From: Pseudonocardia sp. HH130630-07
Lineage (GTDB): Bacteria; Actinomycetota; Actinomycetes; Mycobacteriales; Pseudonocardiaceae
Reading direction: 5' to 3'
Length of the DNA: 64,000 nt
Assembly: GCF_001698125.1 (NCBI RefSeq)
Contig: NZ_CP013854.1
Span: 5,642,001 to 5,706,000, forward strand
The position numbers were made by a program, and so were the translations under genes. Below the pieces are notes generated by a model. The model made no database searches. It was given only the letters and a program-made list of their open reading frames with translations, and was not told where the DNA came from. Within the stretch, counting starts at the first letter, position 1. Every line of letters begins with the position of its first letter. Shown in pieces: positions 43,744-52,358 of the stretch.

Positions 43744-45102
43744 ATGCGTACCCGGGTCTGGCTCGCCGCACTCGCCTGCCTGCCGGTCCTCGCGGCCTGC
43801 GGCACCGGGCCGAACCCGGTCACCAACGCCGTGTCCGGCGACGAGGCCCCGCCCGCCGCCGCTCCGGCACCCGACCTGGTCCCGGTCCCGGTGACGGTCC
43901 CGCCCGAGCTGCGCGGCGGGGTGTTCGACGAGCCGCGCGAGGCGCTCGCCCCGGCCGGCTGGACGCTGTCGGTGTTCGCGAGGGTGCCGAACGCCCGGCT
44001 CGCGGTGTGGACCCCGGACGGGAACCTGCTGGTCTCCGTTCCGGACGAGGGGCGCGTCGTCCTGCTCACCGCCGACGGGCAGCAGCGCCCGCTGCTCGAC
44101 GGGCTGACCCAGCCGCACGGCCTCGCGTTCTCCCCGGACGGCGCCACCCTCTACGTCGCCGAGTCCAACCGGGTCGCGTCCTGGAGCTACGTCGGCGGCG
44201 CGGTCACCGGGGCGCCGCAGGTCGTCGCCGACGGCCTGCCGGACGCGAACAGCCCCGACCTGCGTGGCGCCTACGGCCACGAGCTGAAGTCCGTCACCGC
44301 CGGTCCCGACGGCGCCGTGTACGTCTCGATCGGCTCGACCGGCAACATCTCGGTCGAGGACCTCACCGCGACGCCCCCGCGGGCGTCGATCCTGCGTGTC
44401 CCGCCGGGCGGCGGCCCCGCCGAGCCGTTCGCCGTCGGCGTGCGGAACGGGACCGGGCTGGCGACCGCGCCGGACGGCGAGATCTGGACCGCGGTCAACG
44501 GCCGCGACAACGTGCCCTACCCCTACGACCGGCCCTACGGCGACGCGTCCGGGTCGTCGCTGGGCGAGGTCATCGACGACTACGTGACCGCGCACCCGGC
44601 CGAGCCGCTGGCCCGGCTGACGGCCGGGCGCAACCTCGGCTGGCCGTTCTGCAACCCCGAGCCGGACACCGACCCCGGGGTGGCGGGCAGTGCCCAGGAC
44701 TTCGCCGACGTGCCGATGGTCGCCGACGCCGAGATGAACCCCGGCGGGCGCGAGCTGGACTGCGCGACCCTCGCACCGACCGAGCAGTCCTTCCCCGCGC
44801 ACTCGGCCCCGCTCGGCCTGGCCTTCACCACGACCGCGCTGCCCGAGCCCTACGGCGACGGTGCCCTGGCCGGGGTGCACGGCTCGTGGAACGCCGACCC
44901 GCCGCGGGCCCCCGAGGTGTCGTTCTTCACCTACGACGAGGGCCGGATGGGCCGGCAGCAGACGCTGGTCGGCGGGTTCCAGTACCCGACCGGCTCGCGC
45001 TGGGGGCGGCCGGTCGCCGCGGTGTCCGGCCCGGACGGCGCCGTCTACATCACCGACGACGACGCGGGTGCGGTCTACCGGCTGGCCCCGCCCGGGCGGT
45101 AG
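43744..45102 (+). CDS. PQQ-dependent-type sugar dehydrogenase, lipoprotein
   Basis: The 452-residue protein begins with a lipoprotein signal (LACLPVLAACGTG, Cys about 19), then a proline/alanine linker and a six-bladed beta-propeller of the soluble glucose/sorbosone dehydrogenase family: LTQPHGLAFSPDGATLYV, GPDGAVYVSIGSTGNIS, GVRNGTGLATAPDGEIW and VSGPDGAVYITDDDAGAVY. It should be anchored outside the membrane and oxidise a sugar with PQQ if that cofactor is available; no pqq genes are in view. The start is probably leaderless. Confidence 0.85.
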   Translation: MRTRVWLAALACLPVLAACGTGPNPVTNAVSGDEAPPAAAPAPDLVPVPVTVPPELRGGVFDEPREALAPAGWTLSVFARVPNARLAVWTPDGNLLVSVPDEGRVVLLTADGQQRPLLDGLTQPHGLAFSPDGATLYVAESNRVASWSYVGGAVTGAPQVVADGLPDANSPDLRGAYGHELKSVTAGPDGAVYVSIGSTGNISVEDLTATPPRASILRVPPGGGPAEPFAVGVRNGTGLATAPDGEIWTAVNGRDNVPYPYDRPYGDASGSSLGEVIDDYVTAHPAEPLARLTAGRNLGWPFCNPEPDTDPGVAGSAQDFADVPMVADAEMNPGGRELDCATLAPTEQSFPAHSAPLGLAFTTTALPEPYGDGALAGVHGSWNADPPRAPEVSFFTYDEGRMGRQQTLVGGFQYPTGSRWGRPVAAVSGPDGAVYITDDDAGAVYRLAPPGR

Positions 45103-45180
45103 GCGCCGGTCGGGCACCCCCGGCGCCGGGTACCGTCGCCGGGGCGTCGGACCCGCTCCGGATGCCGGAAGGGATCGACC

Positions 45181-46230
45181 GTGCCGATCGTGGAGCCGAT
45201 CGTCGGCTGGGCCGGGGACGGTGCCGGCGGACCCGCCGTCGTCGTGCTCGACCAGCGGGCGCTGCCGCACCGCACCGGGTACCTGCGCCTGAGCACGGTG
45301 GACGCCGTCGTCGACGCCGTCCGGTCGCTCGCCGTGCGCGGCGCCCCGTGCCTGGGGCTGGTCGGCGGCTACGGGGTGGCGCTCGCCGCGCACCTGCACG
45401 GCACCGCGACGCCCGTCGCCCTCGCCGCGGTGCGCGACGCGGCGGAGCGGATCGCGACGGCCCGCCCGACCGCTGTTCCGCTCGCGCTCGGCGCCCGCCG
45501 CGCGCTGGCCGCGCTGGACGGCGGGCCCGCCGCGGTCCTCGCCGCCGCCCGCGCGGCGGACGCGGAGAACGCACGCGTCGACGCGGCGGCTGCACGGCGG
45601 GCGGCCGACGAGGTGCTGCGGCTCTGCCCGGACCGCCCGGTGCGGGCGTTGACGGTGTGCAACACCGGCCCGCTCGCCACCGGCGCGACCGGTACCGCGC
45701 TGGGCGCGCTGCTGGTCCTGCACGAGCGCGGCGCGCTCGGCGAGGTGCTGGCGTGCGAGACCCGCCCGCTGCTGCAGGGCGCCCGGCTGACGGTGTGGGA
45801 GCTGGCCGCGGCCGGGGCGCCGCACCGGCTGTGCGTGGATTCCGCGGACCCGGCCGCGCTCGCCGGCGGGCTCGTCGACGTCGTGCTCGCCGGTGCGGAC
45901 CGGATCGCGGCCAACGGCGACGTCGCGAACAAGATCGGCACGTACATGCTGGCCTGCGCGGCGGCCCGGTCCGGGATCCCGTTCCTCGTCGTCGCGCCGG
46001 AGGAGACCGTGGACCCGGACACCCCGACCGGTGCGCAGATCGTCGTCGAGGAGCGCGACCCGGACGAGGTGCGGCTGCACGGCGGGACCCTGCAGACGGT
46101 CCCCGGCACCCCCGTCTACAACCCCGCCTTCGACGTCACGCCGCACGACCTCGTGACCGGGATCGTCACCGAGGACCGGGTGTGGATGCCGGGAGCCGAT
46201 GCCGCCACCGCGGGGCCTACCCGCGGGTAG
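45181..46230 (+). CDS. mtnA: S-methyl-5-thioribose-1-phosphate isomerase
   Basis: The enzyme isomerises methylthioribose-1-phosphate to the ribulose form in the methionine salvage pathway. The 349-residue protein has RGAPCLGLVGGYGVALAA (catalytic region about 54), VLTVCNTG-like VRALTVCNTGPLATG with the active Cys near 160, AGADRIAANGDVANKIGT, and YNPAFDVTPHDLV at the C-terminus. GTG 45181 follows GGAAGGGA. The rest of the pathway is not adjacent. eIF2B-related paralogues are excluded by the Cys and Asp pattern. Confidence 0.92.
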   Translation: MPIVEPIVGWAGDGAGGPAVVVLDQRALPHRTGYLRLSTVDAVVDAVRSLAVRGAPCLGLVGGYGVALAAHLHGTATPVALAAVRDAAERIATARPTAVPLALGARRALAALDGGPAAVLAAARAADAENARVDAAAARRAADEVLRLCPDRPVRALTVCNTGPLATGATGTALGALLVLHERGALGEVLACETRPLLQGARLTVWELAAAGAPHRLCVDSADPAALAGGLVDVVLAGADRIAANGDVANKIGTYMLACAAARSGIPFLVVAPEETVDPDTPTGAQIVVEERDPDEVRLHGGTLQTVPGTPVYNPAFDVTPHDLVTGIVTEDRVWMPGADAATAGPTRG

Positions 46231-46252
46231 CCGATCGTGCTTCGATCGCGGT

Positions 46253-47908
46253 ATGGACGCCACCGACGCCCCAGCCCGTGCCGACGCCGTCGTGGTGGGG
46301 GCCGGGCTCGCCGGTCTCGTCGCCGCCGCGGAGATAGCGGACGCCGGGCGCTCGGTGGTCGTGCTCGACCAGGAGCCGGAGCAGAACCTCGGCGGGCAGG
46401 CGTTCTGGTCGCTCGGCGGGCTGTTCCTCGTCGACACCCCCGAGCAGCGGCGCTCCGGCATCCGGGACTCCGCCGATCTCGCACTGTCGGACTGGCTGTC
46501 CTCGGCCGCGTTCGACCGCGACGTCGACGACCCCTCCGGGGCGGACTTCTGGGCCCGGCAGTGGGCGACCGCCTACGTCGGCTTCGCCGCCGGGGAGAAG
46601 CGGGCCTGGCTGCACGCCCAGGGTGTCCGGTGGCTGCCGGTCGTGGGCTGGGCCGAGCGCGGCGGGCACCTCGCCGACGGGCACGGCAACTCGGTGCCCC
46701 GGTTCCACCTGACCTGGGGCACCGGTCCCGGTGTCCTGGAGCCGTTCGTCCGCCGGGTCCGGGCGCACGCCGAGGCCGGCCGGATCACGTGGCGGTTCCG
46801 GCACCGGGTGGACGGGCTCACCGTCACCGACGGCGTCGTCGACGGGGTGCGGGGCGCCCCCACCCACCGCGACGCCGTCGGGGAGTTCTCCGTCCGGGCC
46901 GGTGCCGTGCTCGTCACCTCCGGCGGGATCGGGGGCGATCACGACCTGGTCCGGGCGAACTGGCCCGAGCGGCTCGGCACTCCCCCGGCGCACATGGTCG
47001 CCGGCGTCCCCGCGCACGTCGACGGCCGGATGCTGGCGATCACCGAGCGGGCCGGCGGCCGGATCGTCAACCCGGACCGGATGTGGCACTACACCGAGGG
47101 CGTGCAGAACCACACCCCGGTCTGGGCCGGTCACGGGATCCGGATCATCCCGGGCCCGTCGTCGCTGTGGCTGGACGCGACCGGGCGGCGGCTGCCCGCG
47201 CCGAACTTCCCCGGCTTCGACACCCTGGGCACCCTCTCCGCGTTGCGTGCCACCGGCCACGAGCACTCCTGGTTCCTGCTCACCCGCCGGATCATCGAGA
47301 AGGAGTTCGCGCTGTCGGGCTCCGAGCAGAACCCGGACGTCACGGACAAGGACCTGCGCGCCACGCTGGGCCGGGTCCGGCCCGGTGCGGCGGCGCCGGT
47401 GCAGGCGTTCATGGACCGTGGTGCGGACTTCGTCGTCGCCGACGACCTCGACGAGCTCGTCGCCGGGATGAACCGGCTGACCGGTTCCGCACCGGAGCTG
47501 GACCCGGCCGCGATCCGTCGTCAGGTCGTCGCGCGGGACCGGCAGCTGGCCAACCCGTTCGCCAAGGACCTGCAGGTCATGGCGATCCACAACGCCCGTC
47601 GCACGCTCGGCGAGAAGCTGGCCCGTACGGCGGCGCCACACCGGCTGCTCGATCCGGCCGCCGGGCCGCTGATCGCCGTGCGGCTGCACGTCCTCACCCG
47701 CAAGACGCTCGGCGGGCTGCAGACCGACCTCGCCGGACGGGTGCTGGGAGCCGGCGGAGCGCCGGTGCCCGGGCTGTGGGCGGCCGGCGAGGTCGCCGGC
47801 TTCGGTGGCGGCGGGGTGCACGGGTACCGCTCGCTGGAGGGCACCTTCCTCGGGGGTTGCCTGTTCTCCGGGCGCCAGGCGGGCCGGTCGGTGGCCCTCG
47901 CCACCTGA
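46253..47908 (+). CDS. FAD-binding dehydrogenase of the KstD/fumarate reductase type
   Basis: The 551-residue flavoprotein starts ADAVVVGAGLAGLVAAAEIAD (FAD fold), and has QNLGGQAFWSLGGLFLVD, VLVTSGGIGGDHDLVRANWP, and the C-terminal LWAAGEVAGFGGGGVHGYRS, the family's FAD motif. It resembles 3-ketosteroid delta-1-dehydrogenases and actinobacterial FAD-binding dehydrogenases; the substrate is open. Steroid genes are absent nearby. ATG 46253 starts 20 bases after mtnA and has a possible TTCGAT box six bases upstream. Confidence 0.87.
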   Translation: MDATDAPARADAVVVGAGLAGLVAAAEIADAGRSVVVLDQEPEQNLGGQAFWSLGGLFLVDTPEQRRSGIRDSADLALSDWLSSAAFDRDVDDPSGADFWARQWATAYVGFAAGEKRAWLHAQGVRWLPVVGWAERGGHLADGHGNSVPRFHLTWGTGPGVLEPFVRRVRAHAEAGRITWRFRHRVDGLTVTDGVVDGVRGAPTHRDAVGEFSVRAGAVLVTSGGIGGDHDLVRANWPERLGTPPAHMVAGVPAHVDGRMLAITERAGGRIVNPDRMWHYTEGVQNHTPVWAGHGIRIIPGPSSLWLDATGRRLPAPNFPGFDTLGTLSALRATGHEHSWFLLTRRIIEKEFALSGSEQNPDVTDKDLRATLGRVRPGAAAPVQAFMDRGADFVVADDLDELVAGMNRLTGSAPELDPAAIRRQVVARDRQLANPFAKDLQVMAIHNARRTLGEKLARTAAPHRLLDPAAGPLIAVRLHVLTRKTLGGLQTDLAGRVLGAGGAPVPGLWAAGEVAGFGGGGVHGYRSLEGTFLGGCLFSGRQAGRSVALAT

Positions 47909-48088
47909 GCGGGTGTCACGCGGACGGGTAGATCCGCGCGCGCCGGGCGCCGACGGGGCGCAGCATCACGGTCATCGCGGTGCTGCGCCGACACCGGCCG
48001 GCGTCGCGAAGGACGGGGAGCGAGCGGGCTCCTCGCGATGCGGGACACACCCGAGCAGCGTCCACCGGGCGCAGGAAGCAGGAGCATC

Positions 48089-48352
48089 GTGAGGACATCC
48101 GCACGCGTCGTCGTCCTCGGCGCGGCCGCCCTGGTCGTCGGACTGGCCCTGCCCGGCGCGGCGCTGGCTGCCCCGGCCCAGCCCGAGCCGCCGCTGACCC
48201 CGGCCGACAAGGCCGCGCAGTACGCCTGCCTGCAGGAGAACCTGGATCTCGGCACGCTGCCCCGGCAGGCGATCGAGAACCCGGTCGCGTTCTCCGCGGA
48301 CGTCGCGAACGCCGCGCAGATCTGCGAGCCGGTCCGCGCACCCGTGAGCTGA
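48089..48352 (+). CDS. Small secreted protein, hypothetical
   Basis: The 87-residue product has a Sec signal peptide (basic VRTSAR, hydrophobic VVVLGAAALVVGLALPG and an ALA-AP cleavage site). The mature part of about 50 residues has two cysteines (YACLQENLD and AAQICEPV) that could pair. I do not recognise the family. GTG 48089 follows AGGAG with a five-base spacer. It probably acts in the cell wall or outside. Confidence 0.7.
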   Translation: MRTSARVVVLGAAALVVGLALPGAALAAPAQPEPPLTPADKAAQYACLQENLDLGTLPRQAIENPVAFSADVANAAQICEPVRAPVS

Positions 48353-48363
48353 CCCACGATCCC

Positions 48364-48396
48364 GCCGGGCCGGTCGAGCGGAACCGGCCGCCCGGC
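48364..48396. terminator. GC-rich hairpin between convergent genes
   Basis: GCCGGGCCGGT (48364-48374) and ACCGGCCGCCCGGC (48383-48396) form a strong stem with one small bulge and an eight-base loop. It lies 12 bases after the secreted-protein stop, with the CBS gene coming from the other side, as expected for a shared factor-independent-type terminator. The U-tract is lacking, as is usual at this GC content. Confidence 0.4.
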
Positions 48397-48504
48397 TGCC
48401 GAGGTCGTGCCCGCGGACGCGCTCACGCCCGGACGCCGCCCGGCGCTGCCCCGCCGCGGCGGCGCGGCGGCGCGGACCGCGGGCACGACCCGGACGGGCG
48501 CGGC

Positions 48505-49353
48505 TCAGAGCAGGTCGCTGCGGCTCAGCACACCGACCAGGACGCCGTCGTCGTCGACCACCGGGACCACCCGGAAACCGCGGGCCGTGAGCAGCTGCTC
48601 GGCGTCGGCCAGCGGGTCCTGCGGGCGGACGACCTCGACGTCGTAGGTCATCAGCCCCGCCACCGTGCTCGCCCGGGTCCGGCTCCCGGCGTCGGACGAG
48701 CCGGCCATCAGGTCGGCCTCGGAGATGATGCCGAGGAGGTGGTCGCCGTCGTCGACCACCGGGACCGCGGTGAAGCGGTAGGACAGCAGCACCTCGGCCG
48801 CCTCGTCCAGCGCGAGCGCCGCGGGGATCGCGACCAGGCCGCCGTCGGTCATCACGTCCGCCACCCGCAGCGAGGAGATCGGCCGCCCGCCGACCCGGCC
48901 CGCGCCGCGCGGCATCATCGCCTCCGGGAGCGGCCCGGACAGGCCGGTGCCGCCCAGCCGGCGCGCCGCCCGCCGCAGCAGCCCGCCCTGGCGCCGTGCA
49001 CGGAGCAGGTCGCTGCGCGTGATCACGCCGACCAGCGCCCCGCGCTCGACGACCGGGACCAGCCGCAGCTCGCCGTACACCCGCATCCGGTGCGCGACGA
49101 TCGACAGCGCCGTCGCCCCCTGGACCGTGACGACCTGCTCGGTCATCGCGTCGCCGACCGTCGCGTGCGGGTCGTCCCGGTGCCGCAGGACGTCGACCAG
49201 GCTGATGATCCCGACCAGCGAGAACTGGCGGTCGACGACGGGCAGCGCCGAGAACCGTGCCTCGGCCATCCGTTCCTGCGCGCGGGACAGCGGAGCGTCC
49301 GCCCACACGGTGACGACGCGTTCGGTCATGACATCCCGCGCTCGCAACACCAT
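48505..49353 (-). CDS. Protein with four CBS domains
   Basis: The 282-residue protein consists of two CBS pairs. Their starts can be seen as ARDVMTERVVTVWADAPLS, VGDAMTEQVVTVQGATALS, VADVMTDGGLVAIPAALAL and VAGLMTYDVEVVRPQDPLA, each ending in GIIS/GVIT/GVLS plus DLL or similar. CBS pairs bind adenine nucleotides, so it may sense energy charge. No fused catalytic domain is present. ATG 49353 follows TACGGT by six bases (leaderless). Confidence 0.9.
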   Translation of the reverse strand: MVLRARDVMTERVVTVWADAPLSRAQERMAEARFSALPVVDRQFSLVGIISLVDVLRHRDDPHATVGDAMTEQVVTVQGATALSIVAHRMRVYGELRLVPVVERGALVGVITRSDLLRARRQGGLLRRAARRLGGTGLSGPLPEAMMPRGAGRVGGRPISSLRVADVMTDGGLVAIPAALALDEAAEVLLSYRFTAVPVVDDGDHLLGIISEADLMAGSSDAGSRTRASTVAGLMTYDVEVVRPQDPLADAEQLLTARGFRVVPVVDDDGVLVGVLSRSDLL

Positions 49354-49359
49354 GCAACG

Positions 49360-49365
49360 ACCGTA
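49360..49365 (-). promoter_or_regulatory. -10 element of a probable leaderless promoter (CBS gene)
   Basis: On the minus strand TACGGT sits six bases before ATG 49353. The GH2 stop lies only about 30 bases further upstream, so the CBS gene can be transcribed on its own. Confidence 0.45.
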
Positions 49366-49390
49366 GTACCGACCGTCGCGACGGGCGCTC

Positions 49391-51235
49391 CTACCCGCGC
49401 CGTTCGCAGGCGGCCGGGCGCCGCTGGGCGTCCCGGATCCGCGCGACGTCGAGCTTCTCCGACCGGTCGAAGGAGTAGATCCCGTTCTGCTCCTGGAACA
49501 CGTCGGTGAGCTGGGTGTAGCAGTAGCCGAACATCAGCGGGTCGTCCAGCAGCACCGCGGTCAGCCCCGCGAACCGGTGGTGGAACTCCTCCTCGCTGCG
49601 CGGTGCCTCGCCGTAGCCCCACGACGAGTCCGCGTCGCGGCTGCCGTCGCGGGTGGCGTCGGCGTCCGGCCGCCACCAGATCCCGCCGAACTCGCTGCAG
49701 AACCAGGGCTGCCCGCCGTAGGGCAGCGACCACCGCGCGCCGTCGCCACCCCGGTTGGTGTCCGGGCGGTCCTGCGCGAGGCCGGACATCGCCTCGGCGA
49801 ACGCCGCCGGGTCCTGGGTGTAGTTGTGCGAGTCCCACACGTCGGACTCGGGGACCCGGTGGGAGTACCCGGACGCGTCGAGGACCGGGCGCGAGGTGTC
49901 CATGGCCTTGGCCGCCAGGAACATCGCCCGGGTGACGTCGTCGAGCACCTGCCGGTGGTCCCCGATCGGCTGGTGGGTCTCGTTGAGCCCGCACCAGCCG
50001 ATCACCGACGGGTGCGAGTAGTCGCGTTCGAGCACCTCCAGCCACTGGGTGACGAAGTTCGTGGTGGGCCGCTGGTACTCGCCGTCGGCGACGGTCCCCT
50101 CCGCCACGGCGCCCCAGTCCCCGAACTCGCCCCACACGAGGTAGCCGAGCCGGTCGGCGTGGTGCAGGAACCGCTCCTCGAAGACCTTCTCGTGCAGCCG
50201 GGCACCGTTGAACCCGGCCGCCATGGCGAGCTCGATGTCGGCCCGCAGCGCGTCGTCGGACGGGGCGGTCATCAGCCCGTCCGGGTAGTAGCCCTGGTCC
50301 AGGACGAGCCGCAGGAACACCGGCTCGCCGTTGAGCAGCACCGCGTTCCCGTCGATCGTCACCGACCGCAAGCCGGCGTCGCCGTCGACGGCGTCGAGCA
50401 CCCGGTCCGCCGGGCCGAGCAGCTCGACCCGGACGGCGTAGAGGTGCGGGTCCGCCGGGGACCAGGTGCGCACCCGGTCGGCGGGCAGCCGCACCGTGAC
50501 CCGCGGCGCGAGGTCCAGGTCGGCCCGGACCCGGCCGGTGCCGACGACGCCCGCCGCGTCGGACACCGTCACCCGCAGGTGGGCCCCGGCCAGCGACGGG
50601 GCGTGCCGCCCGGCGGCGCGGCGCAGCGGCTGCTCGACGTGGAAGCTCTCCCCCGCGAGGTCCGGGGTGATCCGGGGGCGGCCGAGCGAGACGTCCGGCA
50701 CCGGCTCGGCCCAGACCGTCTGCCAGATCCCGGTGGTGCGGGTGTAGAGGCACTCGTAGTTGTCGTACCGGGTCGACTGCTTGCCCCGGGCCTGCGGTCC
50801 GCTCCGCGGGTCCCGGGCCCGCACGACGATCTCGACGGTGCCGGACCGGCGCCCCAGGTCGACCGTGAACGGGGCGAAGCCGCCGAGGTGCGAACCGGCA
50901 CGTTCGCCGTCCACCCACACCGTGGCCTCGTGGTCGACGGCGCCGAAGTGCAGCAGCGTCCGGCGCCCGGCCCACTCCTGCGGGACGGTGAACCGCCGCC
51001 GGTACCAGACGGCCGGCATGAAGTCGGTGCGGCCGACCCCGGAGAGCCGGGACTCGGGAGCGAACGGCACGACGATCGAGCCGTCCAGCGGGCGCTCGGT
51101 CAGCCCCCGTTCGAGGCCGGAGTCGGCCGCGTCGACCTCGAACTCCCAGGTGCCGTTGAGGCAGGTCCAGTCGGGGCGCCGCATCGACGGTCGCGGGTAC
51201 TCGGCACGGGGGACGTCGGCGTCGGTGCGGGGCAT
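49391..51235 (-). CDS. Glycoside hydrolase family 2 enzyme (second copy)
   Basis: The 614-residue GH2 protein has the sugar-binding domain (CLNGTWEFEVD, LLHFGAVDHEATVWVDG), an immunoglobulin-like domain and a TIM barrel with acid/base Glu in GLNETH (about 419) and nucleophile in CSEFGG (about 515). It shares many segments with the enzyme at 7107-8951 (for example TTGIWQ-VWAE and GYCYTQLTD) and is the same length, so the two are paralogues. No signal peptide is seen. ATG 51235 follows GGAG by six bases. It stands divergent from a MerR regulator, not beside transporter genes. Confidence 0.88.
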   Translation of the reverse strand: MPRTDADVPRAEYPRPSMRRPDWTCLNGTWEFEVDAADSGLERGLTERPLDGSIVVPFAPESRLSGVGRTDFMPAVWYRRRFTVPQEWAGRRTLLHFGAVDHEATVWVDGERAGSHLGGFAPFTVDLGRRSGTVEIVVRARDPRSGPQARGKQSTRYDNYECLYTRTTGIWQTVWAEPVPDVSLGRPRITPDLAGESFHVEQPLRRAAGRHAPSLAGAHLRVTVSDAAGVVGTGRVRADLDLAPRVTVRLPADRVRTWSPADPHLYAVRVELLGPADRVLDAVDGDAGLRSVTIDGNAVLLNGEPVFLRLVLDQGYYPDGLMTAPSDDALRADIELAMAAGFNGARLHEKVFEERFLHHADRLGYLVWGEFGDWGAVAEGTVADGEYQRPTTNFVTQWLEVLERDYSHPSVIGWCGLNETHQPIGDHRQVLDDVTRAMFLAAKAMDTSRPVLDASGYSHRVPESDVWDSHNYTQDPAAFAEAMSGLAQDRPDTNRGGDGARWSLPYGGQPWFCSEFGGIWWRPDADATRDGSRDADSSWGYGEAPRSEEEFHHRFAGLTAVLLDDPLMFGYCYTQLTDVFQEQNGIYSFDRSEKLDVARIRDAQRRPAACERRG

Positions 51236-51515
51236 GGTTGCTCCAGACGTGGTCGTGCGGCCCGCGGGACGGGGGGCGAGCCGGTCGGCACGGTCGCGGG
51301 TACGACGCCCGAGTCTGCCCGTCCGGTCCGGACATCGGTGCAGGCACCGCTCGGTCACGGGCATTACCGGCAATCCGCCGCTCGGCGCTGCGGGACAGCG
51401 CTTCCCCGCTCGGATGAGCGGGTCCCCTTTCGTGCGCACGCCGAGGCCACGAGCTTGTGGCATGGTGACGCCGCATCATGTCGGTTTCCATCGTTCGCGA
51501 CGAATCGAGGTGGCC

Positions 51516-52244
51516 GTGGAAGGGTGGAGCACCCGCGAGCTCTCCGAGCTGGCCGGAACGAGCCTTCGTGCAGTTCGGCACTACCACGAGATCGGGCTGC
51601 TCCCCGAACCCGACCGCCGCGCCAACGGTTACAAGCAGTACGGCATCCGCCACCTCGTCCGGATCCTGCGGATCAAGCGGCTGACCGAGCTCGGCTTCTC
51701 CCTGTCCCGGATCGCGACGATGATCGACGACGACGATCCCACCGACGCGTTGAAGTCCCTCGACTCCGAGCTCGCGAGCACCATCGAACGGCTCCAGCGC
51801 GCCCGCGGCGAGCTCGCCGACATCCTGGAGCGATCGGTTCCCGCGGACGTGCCGACGCAGCTGGCGCCGCTGCCGGAGGCCGACGGGCTCACGAAGGCCG
51901 ACCACTCGCTCGTCGTCGTGAAGTCGCGGTTCCTCGAGCCGTACGGGCTGGACCACTACGGCGACCACCTGCAGGAGATGCGCTCCGACCCGTGCGCGGC
52001 CGATTTCGACGCGCTGCCGGCGAAGGCGGATCTCGACACCCGGCTCGATCTCGCCGAGCGCATGGCGCCGCACGTCCGCAAGCTCTACGGCCCCCAGCCC
52101 GAGCTGGGGCCGGTGGGCTACGCACCGCCCCGGCAGCGGCAGGCGATGATGACGGCGCTGCGTGCGGCGCTGCAGGAGTTCTACAACCCGGCGCAGAACG
52201 ACGTGATGCGCCGGATCGACGGGATCATCCGCCGCTCGGCCTGA
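51516..52244 (+). CDS. MerR-family transcriptional regulator
   Basis: The 242-residue protein starts with the MerR winged helix (STRELSELAGTSLRAVRHYH, then GYKQYGIRHLVRILRIKRL), a dimerisation helix around residues 75-115 and a C-terminal domain of about 120 residues with no recognised motif, which could bind an effector. GTG 51516 has GAGG five bases upstream; GTG 51510 is the alternative. It may control the divergent GH2 gene. The 280-base gap between them shows no clear palindrome to my eye. Confidence 0.85.
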   Translation: MEGWSTRELSELAGTSLRAVRHYHEIGLLPEPDRRANGYKQYGIRHLVRILRIKRLTELGFSLSRIATMIDDDDPTDALKSLDSELASTIERLQRARGELADILERSVPADVPTQLAPLPEADGLTKADHSLVVVKSRFLEPYGLDHYGDHLQEMRSDPCAADFDALPAKADLDTRLDLAERMAPHVRKLYGPQPELGPVGYAPPRQRQAMMTALRAALQEFYNPAQNDVMRRIDGIIRRSA

Positions 52245-52358
52245 TCCCGGCCCCGGCGCTCGCCGGAGCCCGCTGACGTGCATCTCGGCGCGGACCGGCG
52301 GCGGCCGAGCGTCGTGCGGTGTGGTTCCGTGCCGGTTCCGCAAGCGGGTGCGGGCCGG

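Noticed and set aside
48397..48504. Possible small gene between the secreted protein and the CBS gene
   Set aside because: The stretch is a GCG-rich low-complexity sequence without start, ribosome-binding site or motif.
49577..52276. Open plus-strand frame of about 899 codons
   Set aside because: It runs antisense through the GH2 gene and in a wrong frame through the MerR gene. No motif is present.
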